From Diplolepis rosae (taxonomy: Eukaryota; Arthropoda; Insecta; Hymenoptera; Diplolepididae), in NCBI GenBank assembly GCA_030998225.1, contig JAPYXD010000700.1:1488001-1552000 (forward strand): a DNA stretch of 64,000 bases, in the 5' to 3' direction. The translations under genes and the position numbers were made by a program. Positions 20,964 to 32,853 of this stretch are shown one piece after another (within the stretch, counting starts at the first letter, position 1; the number at the start of each line of letters is the position of its first letter). The notes under the pieces are model-generated. The model did no database searches. It was given only the letters and a program-made list of their open reading frames with translations, and was not told where the DNA came from.

Positions 20964-22491
20964 TGAGATGCAGGTCTTACCCGTGACCTGGCACTCTTAT
21001 TTTTGGCCACCCAACGGATTTTATTTCGGCTCGGAACGACCCGAAATAAAATATTTTCTTTATTTTCTTTGTTGAGCGCCAGTCACTCCGGTTAGTGACA
21101 AAATTTCTTCCAGAAGTAATGAAACTCGAAATTAACCAACACAAGGCGGGGTCAAAAGGTCACAACACATTACCGGGTAAATAATGATAGTCAGAATTTG
21201 ATCAAACAATGTAAAATAGTTTAAAAAGCTTTATTGTAAATGAACAAGATTCGATATAAATTAAAACAGGATAGGAATAACAAAATCAAAATTCAGGATC
21301 AGTAAACAAAATGATATAAATCTCGGAACTTTCCGAGCCACGCGACAATATGGCGAATTCGACTTATTCTAGCGCGCGTCACCACCCGCGAGAACTAGAC
21401 TCGACTAATTTAGTTCAATAAATAGACCGTTACTTCGGCGAGAAAAAGTGAGGTTAATTAATAAAGAAATGCAAACAAGAAAAAGAGAGAAACACTCGCG
21501 AGTACAATAGAGGGGCGAAGTGGTCCCGGCGTGTGTGACAGACGCCATAAAGCGTTCAAGTCAATAAGTCAATCTGCTCTGAATTCCGAGCCACTTGCCA
21601 AAAGAAAATTATATAGAAGGCACTCACGCTACCTGTACTACGTCCTGGAGCTCCGGAATGAACCTCAGAACGAATTCTCCCTCCATGGTAAACAGTTAAC
21701 CTACAAATTCTCTTTTAAAAAGGCTGACGAGTCTTAGGTAACACCTGACGCTAACAGTCGCAGGACGAGAGTGACGATAGCCGACGCGACGCTGACAGAA
21801 TTCCCGACCTGCCCCACGAATTACACGCGTGACCCAATCGCGGACTCGGAAACAGGTCACATGTCCAACATCCAATAGATGAAGAGGCAACTCGTGCCTA
21901 GTATAAAAATTGCCCTGGGCAAATAACTTTCTTCAACACGCGATTCTCTCAATTACAATGAACGGAGCTTACAGTGGATTGACACTATTGCAATTAGTGT
22001 TCATTTCCATCGAACTGCATAAATTTAGCATCACCAAATATACAAGATGCTAAATATCAAATATGTTTCATATCAAGCCCCAGGGCCTATGCGCCCTAGG
22101 GTACATTTTCCGGGTCACGTGGTGGCATCTGGTCGTCTGCTGTGTCGCTCTCGAACGATCGATGATGGTGGTAATCGAAGCGTCGATCCATCGTGGCTCG
22201 AAACTCGACATGGCGGCCAGTGTTTATGTTGATTCGGTAGCCGGTAGTGTCTCGTCTCCAACGCTGCTGCCCTCCGGTGCTGTTATCTTCGTGTTGCTCA
22301 TGAAACAGACAGGATAGGAAGCGTGAGTGCGTGTGGTGCGCGAAAGTGTGTTTCGAGTGCTCTCGGGTGACGACGAAGTGCGGGCTCTCGTCTCACGACT
22401 TTTTCCCCGGGGACATAACCCCACCTGTCACCGGTGAGTTTGTTAAATTAAACCTTTTTTCCTTGTGACGGGTAAAATTTACCACGTCACA
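20964..22491 (-). repeat. G2 5' LTR
   Basis: Near-identical to 9711-11236. It is followed at once by the AAAC target duplication (22492-22495). Confidence 0.96.
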
Positions 22492-22495
22492 AAAC

Positions 22496-23992
22496 GAATA
22501 AAGAATATTGATATTGAATTTTTTTATTCGATCGAATCAGTGCAAACCTATTATTGGAACGGTTAGCACTGGATTCAGATTAGATAAATGAAGAACTATT
22601 TGATACAAGATGTTATATTCGATTGAATCAGTGCAAACCAGTTATTGGCACGGTTAGCACTAGATTCAGATTAAATGAATAAGGAACCATTTGATTAAAA
22701 AAATGTTATACTCGATTGAATCAGTGCAAACCAGTTATTGGAACGGTTAGCACTGTATTCAGATTTGATGAATGAAGAACTATTTGATGTAAGATGTTAT
22801 ATTCGATTGAATCAGTGCAAACCTATTATTGGCACGGTTAGCACTAGATTCAGATTAAATGAATAAAGAACCATTTGATTAAAAAAATGTTATACTCGAT
22901 TGAATCAGTGCAAACCAGTTATTGGAACGATCAGCACTGCATTCAGATTTGATGAATGAAGAACTATTTGATATAAGATGTTATATTCGATTGAATCAGT
23001 GCAAACCTATTATTGGAACGGTTAGCACTAGATTTAGTGTAAATTAAATAAAGAAATATTGATATTAAAATGTGTGTTCAATTGAATTAGTGCAAACCAA
23101 TTATTGGCACGGTTAGCACTAAATTCTGTATAAACGAATAAAGAAATATTGATTTTAAAATGTTTGTTCAATTGAATTAGTGCAAACCAATTATTGGCAC
23201 GGTCAGCACTAAATTCTGTATAAACGAATAAGGAAATGGAAAAAGTTCAGATTTAACTTAAAATTTGTATTGTTTTTAACTTAGAATTTGGAGAATAAAA
23301 CCTTTAAGTTAGAAAGTACAATTAAATAATCTTTACTTACTTGTGAATTTATATTTTTATTGATTGCACGAAAAAGTACAGTGCGTTGCCTTCGAAATTC
23401 TTGAATTTGTTTAACTAACTGTCAGCTGACAGTTTTACAAAATTAAACTAAAACTTGCAGGATTTAACGAGGGACGAGAGTCCAAGTCGAACTGAGTTTC
23501 CATGAAAATTGTCGCCGTATTTATATGGTTTTTTCACCATAAGTAAGACGAAGTGAGTATGAAGATGTAGACTTTGATCCAGGTGACCACATAATCACAT
23601 CCCCTTGTCCAAATTTAAATCTAGTTTGATTTTCTATTCTTTTGATTTCCTGTTTGTTAAGTTCTATTTTATTTTTAACTTAAGTATTTAGAAGGAAATT
23701 CTAAAATCCGTAGTCATTCTAAATGCAGTGCCTTGTGTTTAAGAAAGTGACCCTTCCTGTATATTTTACATTTATTGTTCTCTGCACTCCAGGTCAGTTG
23801 CATACTACTATAATGCTCATTTCCTGTATATACTGGATTAGAATTTTCCCACGAATTACTGTTTTCTATTTGCTACTTAAAAATAAAAATAAAAATAAAA
23901 TATCTAAGATTTATGTAGGATGTAACAAATCGCTGTTTAAATTTCCTATTCCACACAAATATTAATAACTTAAACTTATGCAGGATGTAACA
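22496..23992 (-). repeat. E1 5' LTR, proximal part (after G2)
   Basis: Resumes the E1 LTR exactly after the AAAC duplication and runs to GATGTAACA at 23992. It carries most of the hairpin repeat array and then matches 520-1299 of the left LTR. Confidence 0.93.
22530..23215. repeat. Hairpin-bearing tandem repeat in E1 LTR (8 units)
   Basis: Eight copies of GTGCAAACC ... GGTTAGCAC, spaced about 92 bp, lie near 22540, 22631, 22727, 22816, 22908, 23000, 23089 and 23181. Two copies show GATCAGCAC or GGTCAGCAC at the right arm. The linkers are AT-rich and alternate between two types (…AACTATTTGAT… and …AACCATTTGATT…). Confidence 0.88.
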
Positions 23993-25098
23993 GCTTCTTT
24001 TGATGTATAAAATTTTGATTTAGCATGTGTAGAACGGGGACAAATCAGCATTTGTTTATAAAAAAACAAAAAAAAAGCTGCAACAAATAACATTTGGACA
24101 ATTTTGGAAATTTCATTGTTTGTTGCATTTGTTTTTAATTATCCTCTCAAATTTTCCTCAATTTTCCATGAACAGATGAGGAGAAAATTATTTTTTATTC
24201 AAAGCGTACAAAAATTTTCAAACTTTTATTGTCAATAACCAAATAAGGCTTTTTGAATAATTTTCACGTGGCAGTTATCAACTAGTGACTAGATTAAATT
24301 TCAGAGTTTATTTTTTATTTTTGTCACAGCAACGAAAATAAAAAAAAAAAAAAAAAAAATAAGCTTTGAAAAATCACGCAGAGATCTGACCTTGAGGCTA
24401 ACCTAAGTGATTAAGTAACTTATCTTATTTAAAAAATAATCGGTCACCATTGATTACGATCATTTGGGTAAGGCAAAGTTTGAAGTGCTTGTGATTGTAT
24501 TGTTTATCACTTTTTTTAACTCTATTAAGGAACAGAATATTTTATTTGCAGAAATTGTCCGAGGATCTAAGCTTGAGCCTAACTTGTCCAATCTAGAGAA
24601 AAAATAAATTGTGCGTAACTCGAATCTTATCTGAGCCTTGTGATAAACTATTTTATTTATTTTTAAACAATTTATAATTTAAAAAATTATAAAATAGATG
24701 ATTACAATTTAGAAATAAAGGCACACGTAGTTGGTACAAAAATATATACATATTGTTAGAATTTTTAGAAATGTATTATTTAACATTATAATTTTACAAT
24801 AAAAAATTGAGCGATTTTTTATTGTTTTGAATATTTTATAGAATTATATTTTCATTTCATTATTTTATTTCCTGATAAAAAAGCACCAATTTTATTTTAT
24901 TGTTATAAACAAATAAAAATAATTAAACAATCCAAATTATATTTTTATTAATTTCACTTTATTTATTTACAAACAAAATTCGACATGTAGTTTTTGTTGT
25001 TGTTATAAACAATTGATAATTTACAATAAATAATCTAAGATAATGCTCAATAGAAAGAAACTGTAAATTTATGATGACTCAATGTCAAATTCAAATAC
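23993..25098. other. AT-rich stretch without a gene
   Basis: I see poly-A/T runs (for example an A-run near 24340) and no coding signal, RNA gene or clear repeat. Confidence 0.6.
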
Positions 25099-25325
25099 CT
25101 CTGTAGAACAGTGTGTCCAGATTTGACACGCGAACGTTACGCACACAACGCCAACAGCAGTACGTACGTGAGAATGGTTGCGCGCGCAGCGTAGTGTGTC
25201 TGCTGTTCGCAGTGGTTCTCTGAGTTTTCTCTGGTTTTCTCTCTTTGACAAGGAGCCTTCAACCAGAGAAAACTCAGAGAACCACTGCGAACGTTCGCGT
25301 GTCAAATCTGGACACACTGCTGTAG
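25099..25325. repeat. Fold-back (inverted repeat)
   Basis: The outer arms (about 25108-25136 and 25289-25316, CAGATTTGACACGCGAACG and its complement) are inverted repeats. So are the inner arms (about 25207-25239 and 25257-25290, around AGTGGTTCTCTGAGTTTTCT). About 70 bp lie between the outer and inner left arms and are absent on the right, so one arm has an insertion or deletion. Overlapping open frames on both strands are a by-product of the symmetry. Confidence 0.7.
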
Positions 25326-26310
25326 AATCCGCCCAAAAGATTATTACACGTAGTAAAGCCAAACAAGATAATCAGCTGGCAAAAATCGTGAATCAGAATC
25401 GAATAGATTCCTTGAAACTAAAAAGATCAGGTAAAATCAATGAAAATTTAGTCGATAATAAATACAAATTTATTTCCAACCTTTTTCCTGCTGAACAAGA
25501 ATTAGGTGATACTCTTCAGCTAGACGATTCAAGTTTAGCCAAGACTCTATTTAATGATCGAAGCATATCAAATGAAAATTCCGGTAAAACATTAACGGAC
25601 GAATTATCTTATTTTGGCGGATCTAATTTTTTAAGCTCAACAGTAATAACAATAGGCAATAAAACTGAAAAGAGTATATGCCACTGCGAAAATCGTATAC
25701 CAGTTGCAGGGAGAATTAGGTAATACATTTATGTGGAAAAGAGAAAATGTATTTTCCAACGCTGCCAGAATTAAAGAAATTGCTGATAGAATAGAAGATG
25801 CTCACCGACTTAATAATGGCGGTCAGGTAGATAATGCTTTTAAACAAAATTTAGAAAGAGATGTGATTTAATGTTTTATGCACGGTTTGCGTCCTGAGTT
25901 AGAAATTCGTGTAGAATAAAAGGATACTTTTAGGGAAATTATTAACGACAGTATTGATATAAAACGAAGATTAGCTGCAAATTCAGCACTACGAAGAAAT
26001 AAAAATATGGAATATTTTAAGTGTCGAACAAACAAATAATAAAAATAATAAGGTTACTCCGTTTAATATAGCACGCGAAGATAAATTTATTTGTTTAATT
26101 TGTAAAAAGCCAGGTCATGCAATTGAAAAATGTTTTCATTTCAGTAAAGCCCAAGAAGCATTTCTTAATAAATAACAAAATTTTTAACATCCTAACCAAA
26201 AAAAATATAATAATGTCAACGGGCAAAGTAGTAATAATAATTTTTCAAGAAACAATTACAATAATTTCCCAAATAAAATTTTTTCAAGAAATAAAAATTA
26301 TAACTTTAAT
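25326..26310 (+). pseudogene. E2: gag remnant of the E1 family
   Basis: The first open part (to 25723) is of unknown family, with a Lys/Asn-rich N-terminus. From about 25690 a decayed frame reads V-Y-Q-L-Q-G-E-L-G-N and later F-M-H-G-L-R-P-E-L-E, aligning by eye with the capsid part of E1 Gag (V-H-Q-L-L-G-E-M-R-N ... F-K-R-G-L-K-T-E-I-E). A zinc knuckle C-L-I-C-K-K-P-G-H-A-I-E-K-C lies near 26095, followed by an Asn-rich tail. Several stops and frame changes break it. Confidence 0.65.
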
Positions 26311-26318
26311 AATAACTG

Positions 26319-27130
26319 TGACGTCTGAAATCACACAAGATAAAACTACTGTACTTTTATTTCAATTATATTCTTGACTGCGATTCGTAATTGAAACTTA
26401 CTTTTATCAATGTTGTTAAAATAAAATCCTTATAATTTCTTGAATCCTTGAAGATGTTGGGCTGAGAGAAATCTTGATCACCGACTGACAGACCGGCTGT
26501 CTAATTTTAAATTATTTAGAAATACCGTAAGAGAAAATTTGTATACAGTTGCGCGAGAAAAAAACTAATTTTTTTAAAAAGTAATTTTTTGTGGAAAGTG
26601 TGTGGAAAAAATAAATGCGGGAAGAACTAAAGAATTTCCACTGCAGTTCGTTTTTATGTTCAGCACCCCGCTTACCTTTCCATATTTTAAATTTTAGGAA
26701 AAGTCTATTGCCCTACATAGGCAAGCCTAGTTACGCCCAGACTCCCTCTAGTGTGAACATTCGGGGGCGTTTCAAGTTTTCCGGGTCAGGTGAGCCGTAC
26801 CAAGTATTCTCCAGGTTTATCCGCCTCCTCAAAGGTGGCGACATTTGTACCGTTTTACAATACAATATAAAATTATATATAAAATTGAGCGACCGGATGC
26901 AATAATCGGTCGAGCGCTCGAAGACTCGTAAAAGCCATTGGACACATTGTGACGTCACGAGTGAAAACTGAAAGTCCGAAACCGCATAAATAAAATATAT
27001 AATATCATAGAACTCTCAAAATCAAACCGAGGTTGTATTAAATTTTTTTGTGTAATGTTCATTCTTTTTACAATAAAAAATGAATTCGATAGATTTTTCA
27101 CACTAGAAAAACCATGATGATGAAATCGAA
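26319..27130 (+). other. Region before BEL gag; possible BEL LTR
   Basis: A TG-starting sequence (TGTGACGTCTG) begins right after the gag remnant and TGTGACGTCACG recurs near 26950. This could be a BEL LTR and leader, but no second copy or primer site was found. No gene is visible. Confidence 0.3.
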
Positions 27131-27133
27131 TGT

Positions 27134-27938
27134 TTGAATTATGAAGAAACATTCGTAATGGAACAAGAAGCGGATCGTCAGCAATTTGAGGACTCGGTTT
27201 TTAGCGCCATAACAGAGGCGAATAAAATTCTGGAAAGATCAAATAAGCAACAACCTTTATCTAACGACACAAGCCCTTCTAATGCGATGGCTTCAAATAA
27301 TTCCAACAGCGATTTAATTTGAAGACAACCTGTCAAGTTGACTCCTTTGAGTCTAGGAACTTTCGATGGTAGTTACGAAAAGTGGCAACATTTTTATGAC
27401 ACATTCAAAGCGTTAATTCATGATAATCAAAGCCTGTCAAATGTTCAAAAATTTTTTCTACTTGGATTCAGCTTTATCGGATGCCGCCAAAGAAGTAATA
27501 GACTCATTGGAGATAACAAACGATAATTATAGAATCGCTTTAGAGCTATTACAAAAAAGATTCATAAACAAAAGGCTAACAATACGTCAACATGTTCAAG
27601 CTATTTTGGACATTGAGCCCATTCAAAGGGAATCTGTCAGCTCGCTCCGCGCTTTAGTGGACAATATTTTGAAACATTTACGCGCATTAGAAAATTTAGA
27701 GGAGCCTGTTAATCAATGGGATACTTTGATTGTACATTTAATTTTATCACAACTGGATTCAGCCGCAAAGCGTGAGTGGGAATCAAAGGTTATATCAGAC
27801 AAGTGGTTCGCAGTAGACGAGCTTACCGAATACCTGTCAGATAGATGCCAATTATTGGAAACGGTGCAAGCGAACAAACCTATGTCACATAGCAATAAGC
27901 AAAATAAGTTGCTTAACCCACCGAATAAAAAATCTTAA
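27134..27938 (+). pseudogene. BEL/Pao Gag
   Basis: The region from about 27340 reads L-G-T-F-D-G-S-Y-E-K-W, then F-K-A-L-I-H-D-N-Q-S-L-S-N-V-Q-K, L-L-Q-K-R-F-I-N-K-R and S-A-A-K-R-E-W-E, the pattern of the Gag-related domain (DUF1759) of BEL/Pao elements. A TGA near 27320 and a one-base shift in a T-run near 27455 break the frame. The remainder to 27938 is open. Confidence 0.85.
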
Positions 27939-27949
27939 TTTAACAACAC

Positions 27950-28600
27950 CATCGAAATACAGCGAAGTCAAAAGGTACAACAGATGCGTAAATTGTCTTG
28001 GTACAGGTCATTCAATGAAATTTTGTAGGGCACGTGGTTGTAAAAAATGCAACAGCAAACACAAGCAGCGCGTCTACATCAAATTACAACAATCCATTAA
28101 GTCCGACGTTAAATGCATGTATCACAAATTGCGCTTCAAAAAATCTACTATCTACAGCATTAATTTACGTACTAGATCGAAATGGAACGATACATGAGGC
28201 TGGGGCGCTCTTAGATAATGGATCACAACCAAACATGATCAGTAGTGAATTTTGCGAAAGACTAAATTGGCCTGTAAATCGAACAAACCATTCAGTGGGT
28301 GGTGTAGGAAAGACCATATTATCAATACCGACCCGGACAGTAGGTGCAATAAAATCAAGGGTCAACTCCTTTTCCATTGAACTTCCTTTATTCATCATAG
28401 ACTACATTATTCAGAACGATCCCTTGGCAACCTTCAATCCTAACTTTATCAAAATTCCAAGCAATATACAGCTTGCAGATCCTAACTTTGCAAACTCGCG
28501 AAAAATTGACATCCTTTTAGGTGCTGGCATTTTTTGGCATCTCATTGGATCAAAGCTAATAAGTACAGGCATAAATTAGCCCACCATGCGTCAAACCAAA
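27950..28600 (+). pseudogene. BEL/Pao zinc knuckle and protease
   Basis: A knuckle C-V-N-C-L-G-T-G-H-S-M-K-F-C followed by C-K-K-C-N-S-K-H (27980-28075) is the double motif usual in BEL elements. After another frame change, A-L-L-D-N-G-S-Q-P-N-M-I-S (about 28205-28245) marks the aspartic protease. BEL proteases normally read D-S-G-S-Q, so here the second residue is Asn. The protease end (I-D-I-L-L-G-A-G-I-F-W) is near 28510. Confidence 0.82.
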
Positions 28601-29175
28601 CTTGGTTGGATAATAGGAGGCACTCTTTCAACAGATACTAAAGAACAGAAAATTCAGATAGCCTTCTGTGGGCTAGTACGAGACATCAATCTACAACAGC
28701 CATTGGAAAAGTTCTGGAAGATATAAGAACATGAAGAAAGGCATGTACTATCCAGAGAAGAACTTGAATGTGAAGAAAGTTTTCAACAAATGTATAAAAG
28801 GGATGCAAATGGACGATTTGAAGTTGAATTACCACTTCATAAAGACCCATCAAAGCTTGGTGAATCAAGGACAGCAGTGCTTAAATTATTGTATTTAATG
28901 AAAAGAAAATCCTCCAAAAATTCTTACTTAACAAAAGAATATATGAAATTTCAAAGGGAATACGAAGAATTACAATACATGACAGAAATTACCAAAAAAC
29001 AAGAGGACATTCGAAAGCGAAATTACCTACCTCATCATGCGGTTCTGAAAGAATCCCAAACTACAACAAAGGTACGTGTAGTCGTGAATGCATCTTACGC
29101 AACGCCATCAGGTAAATCTCTGAATGACTTGTTAAAGGTTGGGCCTGTAATTCAAAAAGACTTGGTTGACATCAC
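28601..29175 (+). pseudogene. BEL/Pao start of reverse transcriptase
   Basis: The linker and RT start: Q-T-K-L-G-W-I-I-G-G, then Y-L-P-H-H-A-V, then T-K-V-R-V-V-V-N-A-S and S-L-N-D-L-L-K-V-G-P, the standard order in BEL Pol. One stop lies near 28723. The frame ends abruptly at 29175, where the G3 LTR begins. The palm with its catalytic residues is not found elsewhere in the window. Confidence 0.85.
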
Positions 29176-30944
29176 TGAGACGACTCAGCTGCGACACTCA
29201 GCCTTTTAACAAGAAAATCTGGATGGAAGGGCTGAAAACAACGTGAGTGAGCTCGCACGCAAAAATTGCGATGATTCGTGCCCACAGGCGCATCAATCAG
29301 GGTTTGAAGCACGAACCGAAAGTGCATGTGAAATAGATACGGCAATGAGGTTCTCAGGAACATTTTCGTTCGTAGCAGCAGACAGCGTGACAATAGGCTG
29401 TGTCTGCCGGCTCTCGGTCGATGACAGAAGTCAAGCAAAAACTCGGCTTTCCGGATGGGAGTCCTTATTAATATTTTAGATTTTTTTTTTAGATATTATT
29501 TCATTTTTGCGTTATTTTACGCCCTCTCTTCTCTTTGCTTTATTTTATATTATTTTATTAATTTTTATTTATTACGAAATTGCGCAACCTGTGAGGACAT
29601 TTAAACCCACGAAAATGTTGATAATCGTGTCTGTTGTTTGACTACGGGTCAAGGTCGGTCACGAGACGATGACAGGTGGATTTGTTTTCCCATGTTAACC
29701 CTCGTGTGCTCTCTCTCTCTCTCTTACCTCTAAATGCATGAAAATGCAAAAAGGCATTTATGTCGCGAACTAGAATTGATAAAAATATGAGAAAAGGCTT
29801 GTTGCAACCTGTGAGGAAGCGCGCTCTATTTCGGCAGGGCAAAGGGGTAAAATGACCATTATTGGATTAAAGTATAATTAATTTCACAATTTTATTTCTT
29901 GCGACCCTCATTGGTCCCCCATTTTTGACGGTTTCAAATGAGGACAGTCACGTGAACCCCCTTTTGGCAAATTTATGAAAGGTAGGGAATTAATAACCGC
30001 AAATCAAAGAAAAACCGAAGTGACGAGTGCGGTGAAGAATTACCAAAATTCACTTCGGTCTCAGCACCTGCTAAAGGTAGGTTCGAGGGACCACCTAGAG
30101 ACTGGGAAAAAAGTTGCAACTTAACGTTGCTCCGAGTTTCCTCAGGATCGATACTTATAAATTATATTGACTTAATAATTGTTTCGCTGCATTGTAGCAA
30201 CAGCGAATCAATTATTTTAAGAGCTTCTCCGCCTATGTCACCCATCCTCCGTGCATAGTTAGGGGTTTGTTGGCTCACGCGTTCGCGTAGCATCTAATAA
30301 AGGGGAATTTAATTATCTTTTTTAAATAAAGCCTAAAAAAGAGTCATTTTACGTCACGTATTTTTCGAAGTCTCGAGTAGTGATTCCCTTTCTACCTGAA
30401 AAGGGCAAGGGATAGCTACTCGTCACTCTACATTGCTACTCCAAAATCAACGAGCAAAAAGTCGACTTCTTACCCATCGTGGACTTAGTCGTTTTCTCTT
30501 TGTTCCTAAGGAAATCACACCCATCTACCTTCTGGAGCTGGTAATGTGGTTTTCGTTCCTCTCCTAGTCTATTTGATAGTGTCCATTGAGATTTCGAAAA
30601 ACACGTTTTCATGAGATTTTGGAATGTGGTTCAGAGGGTTTTTGGGAAACGTCGTCTTATAATATGTATTTAAGCGGATGCCAACAAGACCACAAAAATA
30701 TTATTTTCAGAGATTGGGGAACTCCCAAAAATTAGAACGTGTTTTTTTCATCTGCGCAACTGCTCGAATTGGGGGCTGAGAATTGAATTGAATTGAAAAA
30801 ATTTTATTGCGCGAAACCTCCCCCCTTCGTGAAACCCAATAAGTAATCTTAAAATCTGTAAATCTTAGCCAAATTAGGGAACAAAATTAGTATAAAATAA
30901 CTTGAAAATAAATGTTAGAAACCGCCAAAGAGCGAAATGTTTCA
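29176..30944 (+). repeat. G3 5' LTR (1.77 kb)
   Basis: Starts TGAGACGACT directly after BEL RT and ends TTTCA two bases before the primer site. A TATA-like stretch lies near 30660. A (CT)n run is near 29709. An imperfect stem (GAGTAGTGATTCCCTT against its complement) spans about 30376-30430. Short open frames inside are not genes. Confidence 0.8.
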
Positions 30945-30946
30945 AC

Positions 30947-30964
30947 TGGTGCCCAACGTGGGGC
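30947..30964 (+). promoter_or_regulatory. G3 primer binding site (tRNA-Lys type)
   Basis: Reads TGGTGCCCAACGTGGGGC, one base different from the G2 site, and is likewise preceded by AC after the LTR end. Confidence 0.85.
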
Positions 30965-31176
30965 ACGAAGGTATCTAAATGGGAAGATTTCACGAAAATA
31001 TAGTTGAAACTTGGAAAAATAAAAATTGCATATCCCGTAAGTACATCTTGCACGATTATCCTTATGTATCAGCCTTTGTAATCTATTAAATTCAGGAAAA
31101 GATAGCGTGTTACTTGGTCCGAAATTGTTTTCCACCCTTTACATTAATTTTATTTCAATATTTTAAATTGCATTAA

Positions 31177-32096
31177 GGCCATGGATCAACCGGGTCACGT
31201 GACCAAATTCGTAGGTTAATCGAACCATGTAAGATAACTTTTTTTGTTTCTAATATATCTACTTGAAAATTCGAAGGACGTAATAAAAGGCGGGGAGGAT
31301 CGTCTGTTAACTTCGTTTCACTAAAAATTTTGCAAAAATTTTATTTTTTAGAAAATAAAACTGGGAGTTATCGGCAATTACAGCTCTGTAACGCCATTTC
31401 CACAGGAAATGGAATATCGACCTGAAATTTTGGAACGTGAATACGAAAGTACTAAGGCAGGTTTCTTGGGTGTCGAATATCGAAATAAATACAAAAATTA
31501 TTTTATGTAATTGATAACATTACCACAAAAAATCTAGAATTTTTTGAAGCGCCACCTATGCATAGTGTCGCACTGTAGGTGCTAAATTCAAAAGCGGGCA
31601 CTGATTGTCGGTAAGAATGATAATCAACAGGTAAACTAAAATGAACGATTCGTAAACCTCGTTGATATAACTCGCATTTGTAACAATGAATGAATATCAC
31701 GATAACATTTATTAATTCAAATGATGAAATACCTGTAAAATGCGAACGAAAAATCACGAAATATCTACATTATCACTGTCAATCTTGGAGCTCCCCTTTT
31801 TATCGACAGTGCTGTTAGGTGGCACAAACTTTACTTCTGTTCTCGTCCGCAATACAGAGGACAGAGGTAACTATATAGACAGGTGATGTACGAGGTTATG
31901 TGCGTCGGTATTTCTGTAGGAATTATAAAACTTTTTTTCATTATACATTCAACGCTTTTGTCACGACTTTTCATTCCTACTTTCTAGTCATTTCCCAAAA
32001 TATCCCCGCTTTTATCCAACTTGGAATTTTAAATGTGGGCAAAAAATCGATACGCATGGAACTCAATTCATCAGCTGATGTGGTTGATCCATGGCC
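31177..32096. mobile_element. TTAA-flanked MITE in G3 leader
   Basis: A 920-bp element has perfect 15-bp terminal inverted repeats GGCCATGGATCAACC and is flanked by TTAA on both sides (31173-31176 and 32097-32100). A TTAA duplication is the mark of piggyBac-type transposition. No transposase is encoded. A 12-bp palindrome GGTCACGTGACC lies just inside the left end. Confidence 0.82.
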
Positions 32097-32100
32097 TTAA

Positions 32101-32853
32101 GGTGAACAATTTCGCTTTGCATGCGAAATAGCCGAGTGACAACAATCGAGCGTCAGAGTGACAACAATCAGCTGACTTTGACATTCAGCTGTGTGCTAAC
32201 ACGTGTAGCCAGGTACGAGGCATATAGGTGAATGCCCTGGGAGACAAATAATTGAAATAATATTCGAATTTTAATATATTATTTGATTTCTGATTTGATG
32301 GAAAATAAAAATCAAAGGATTAATCGATGAAATAAATTCTCGAAATAAATTTTGGTTAATTGATTAAAGAGACGTTTGAAATATTAAAAATTCGATAATT
32401 ATCAAAAGAAGGTTTTTGCTCTCCTCCATCCATGCTAAGTCATGAATAGAAGATAAAGTGCCCTTTTGATTTTCCACATACTCCTATTTATCTTGCTTGA
32501 TTTATATGAGTCTGAGGCATAAAAAAAAAACAAACTAAGCAAACAAATGCTTTTGGAATAAAATTTTTTTTTTGGTCTTGCTTTTGAATGAATTAAAAAA
32601 ATATATATATATATATATATATATAAATATATTCTGAAAATATTTGATAAAAATTTATGACTACCATAAGAACAATTTTGATTTTTGCTCACACGAAAAT
32701 TAAAATAAAATTTTTTTAATGAGTTATTCCAAACCAGAATAATTCATAAACATCAAATGAAGTTTTTCCTGTGCCAGCCTGCCAAGTAACTGATCTTTGC
32801 TTCGGTGAACATATAATATTGTCTTATTTTCTTAGACCAGTTACATCCTCAAA
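32101..32853 (+). other. G3 leader continued
   Basis: AT-rich, with an (AT)n microsatellite near 32600-32625. No gene is seen before the gag start at 32854. Confidence 0.6.

Larger units (their letters stand above)
9711..22491 (-). mobile_element. G2: complete nested Gypsy LTR retrotransposon
   Basis: LTRs of 1526 and 1528 bp (9711-11236 and 20964-22491) both start TGAGATG and end GTCACA. The 4-bp target duplication AAAC lies at 9707-9710 and 22492-22495. By eye the LTRs differ at fewer than about 20 positions. The host of the insertion is the E1 LTR, so G2 is younger than E1. The primer site adjoins the right LTR and all genes are on the minus strand: gag, pro, RT, RNase H, integrase, then an extra ORF. 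Despite the young LTRs, pro and RT contain several frame breaks and two nonsense codons, so this copy should be non-autonomous. Confidence 0.95.
1..23992 (-). mobile_element. E1: env-bearing Gypsy-type LTR element (endogenous retrovirus-like), split by G2
   Basis: Two LTR copies bracket a minus-strand coding block. The first lies at 1-1299 and lacks its first two bases outside the window. The second is 9395-9710 joined to 22496-23992. Both have TG...CA ends. Order in transcription sense: 5' LTR (right side), accessory ORFs, gag, double retropepsin, RT-RNase H, env, polypurine tract, 3' LTR (left side). Integrase is not seen. G2 (9711-22491) sits inside the 5' LTR. No standard TGG-type primer site is recognisable next to position 9394. 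The gag and protease carry breaks while pol and env are open, so the copy is moderately young but not intact. Confidence 0.88.

Noticed and set aside
22530..23215. Regular repeats with spacers, CRISPR-like at first sight
   Set aside because: The unit is about 92 bp, spacers are alike rather than unique, the array lies inside an LTR, and the DNA is eukaryotic.
25069..25362. 97-codon minus-strand frame
   Set aside because: Spans the fold-back; its sequence is explained by the symmetry and it has no recognisable domain.
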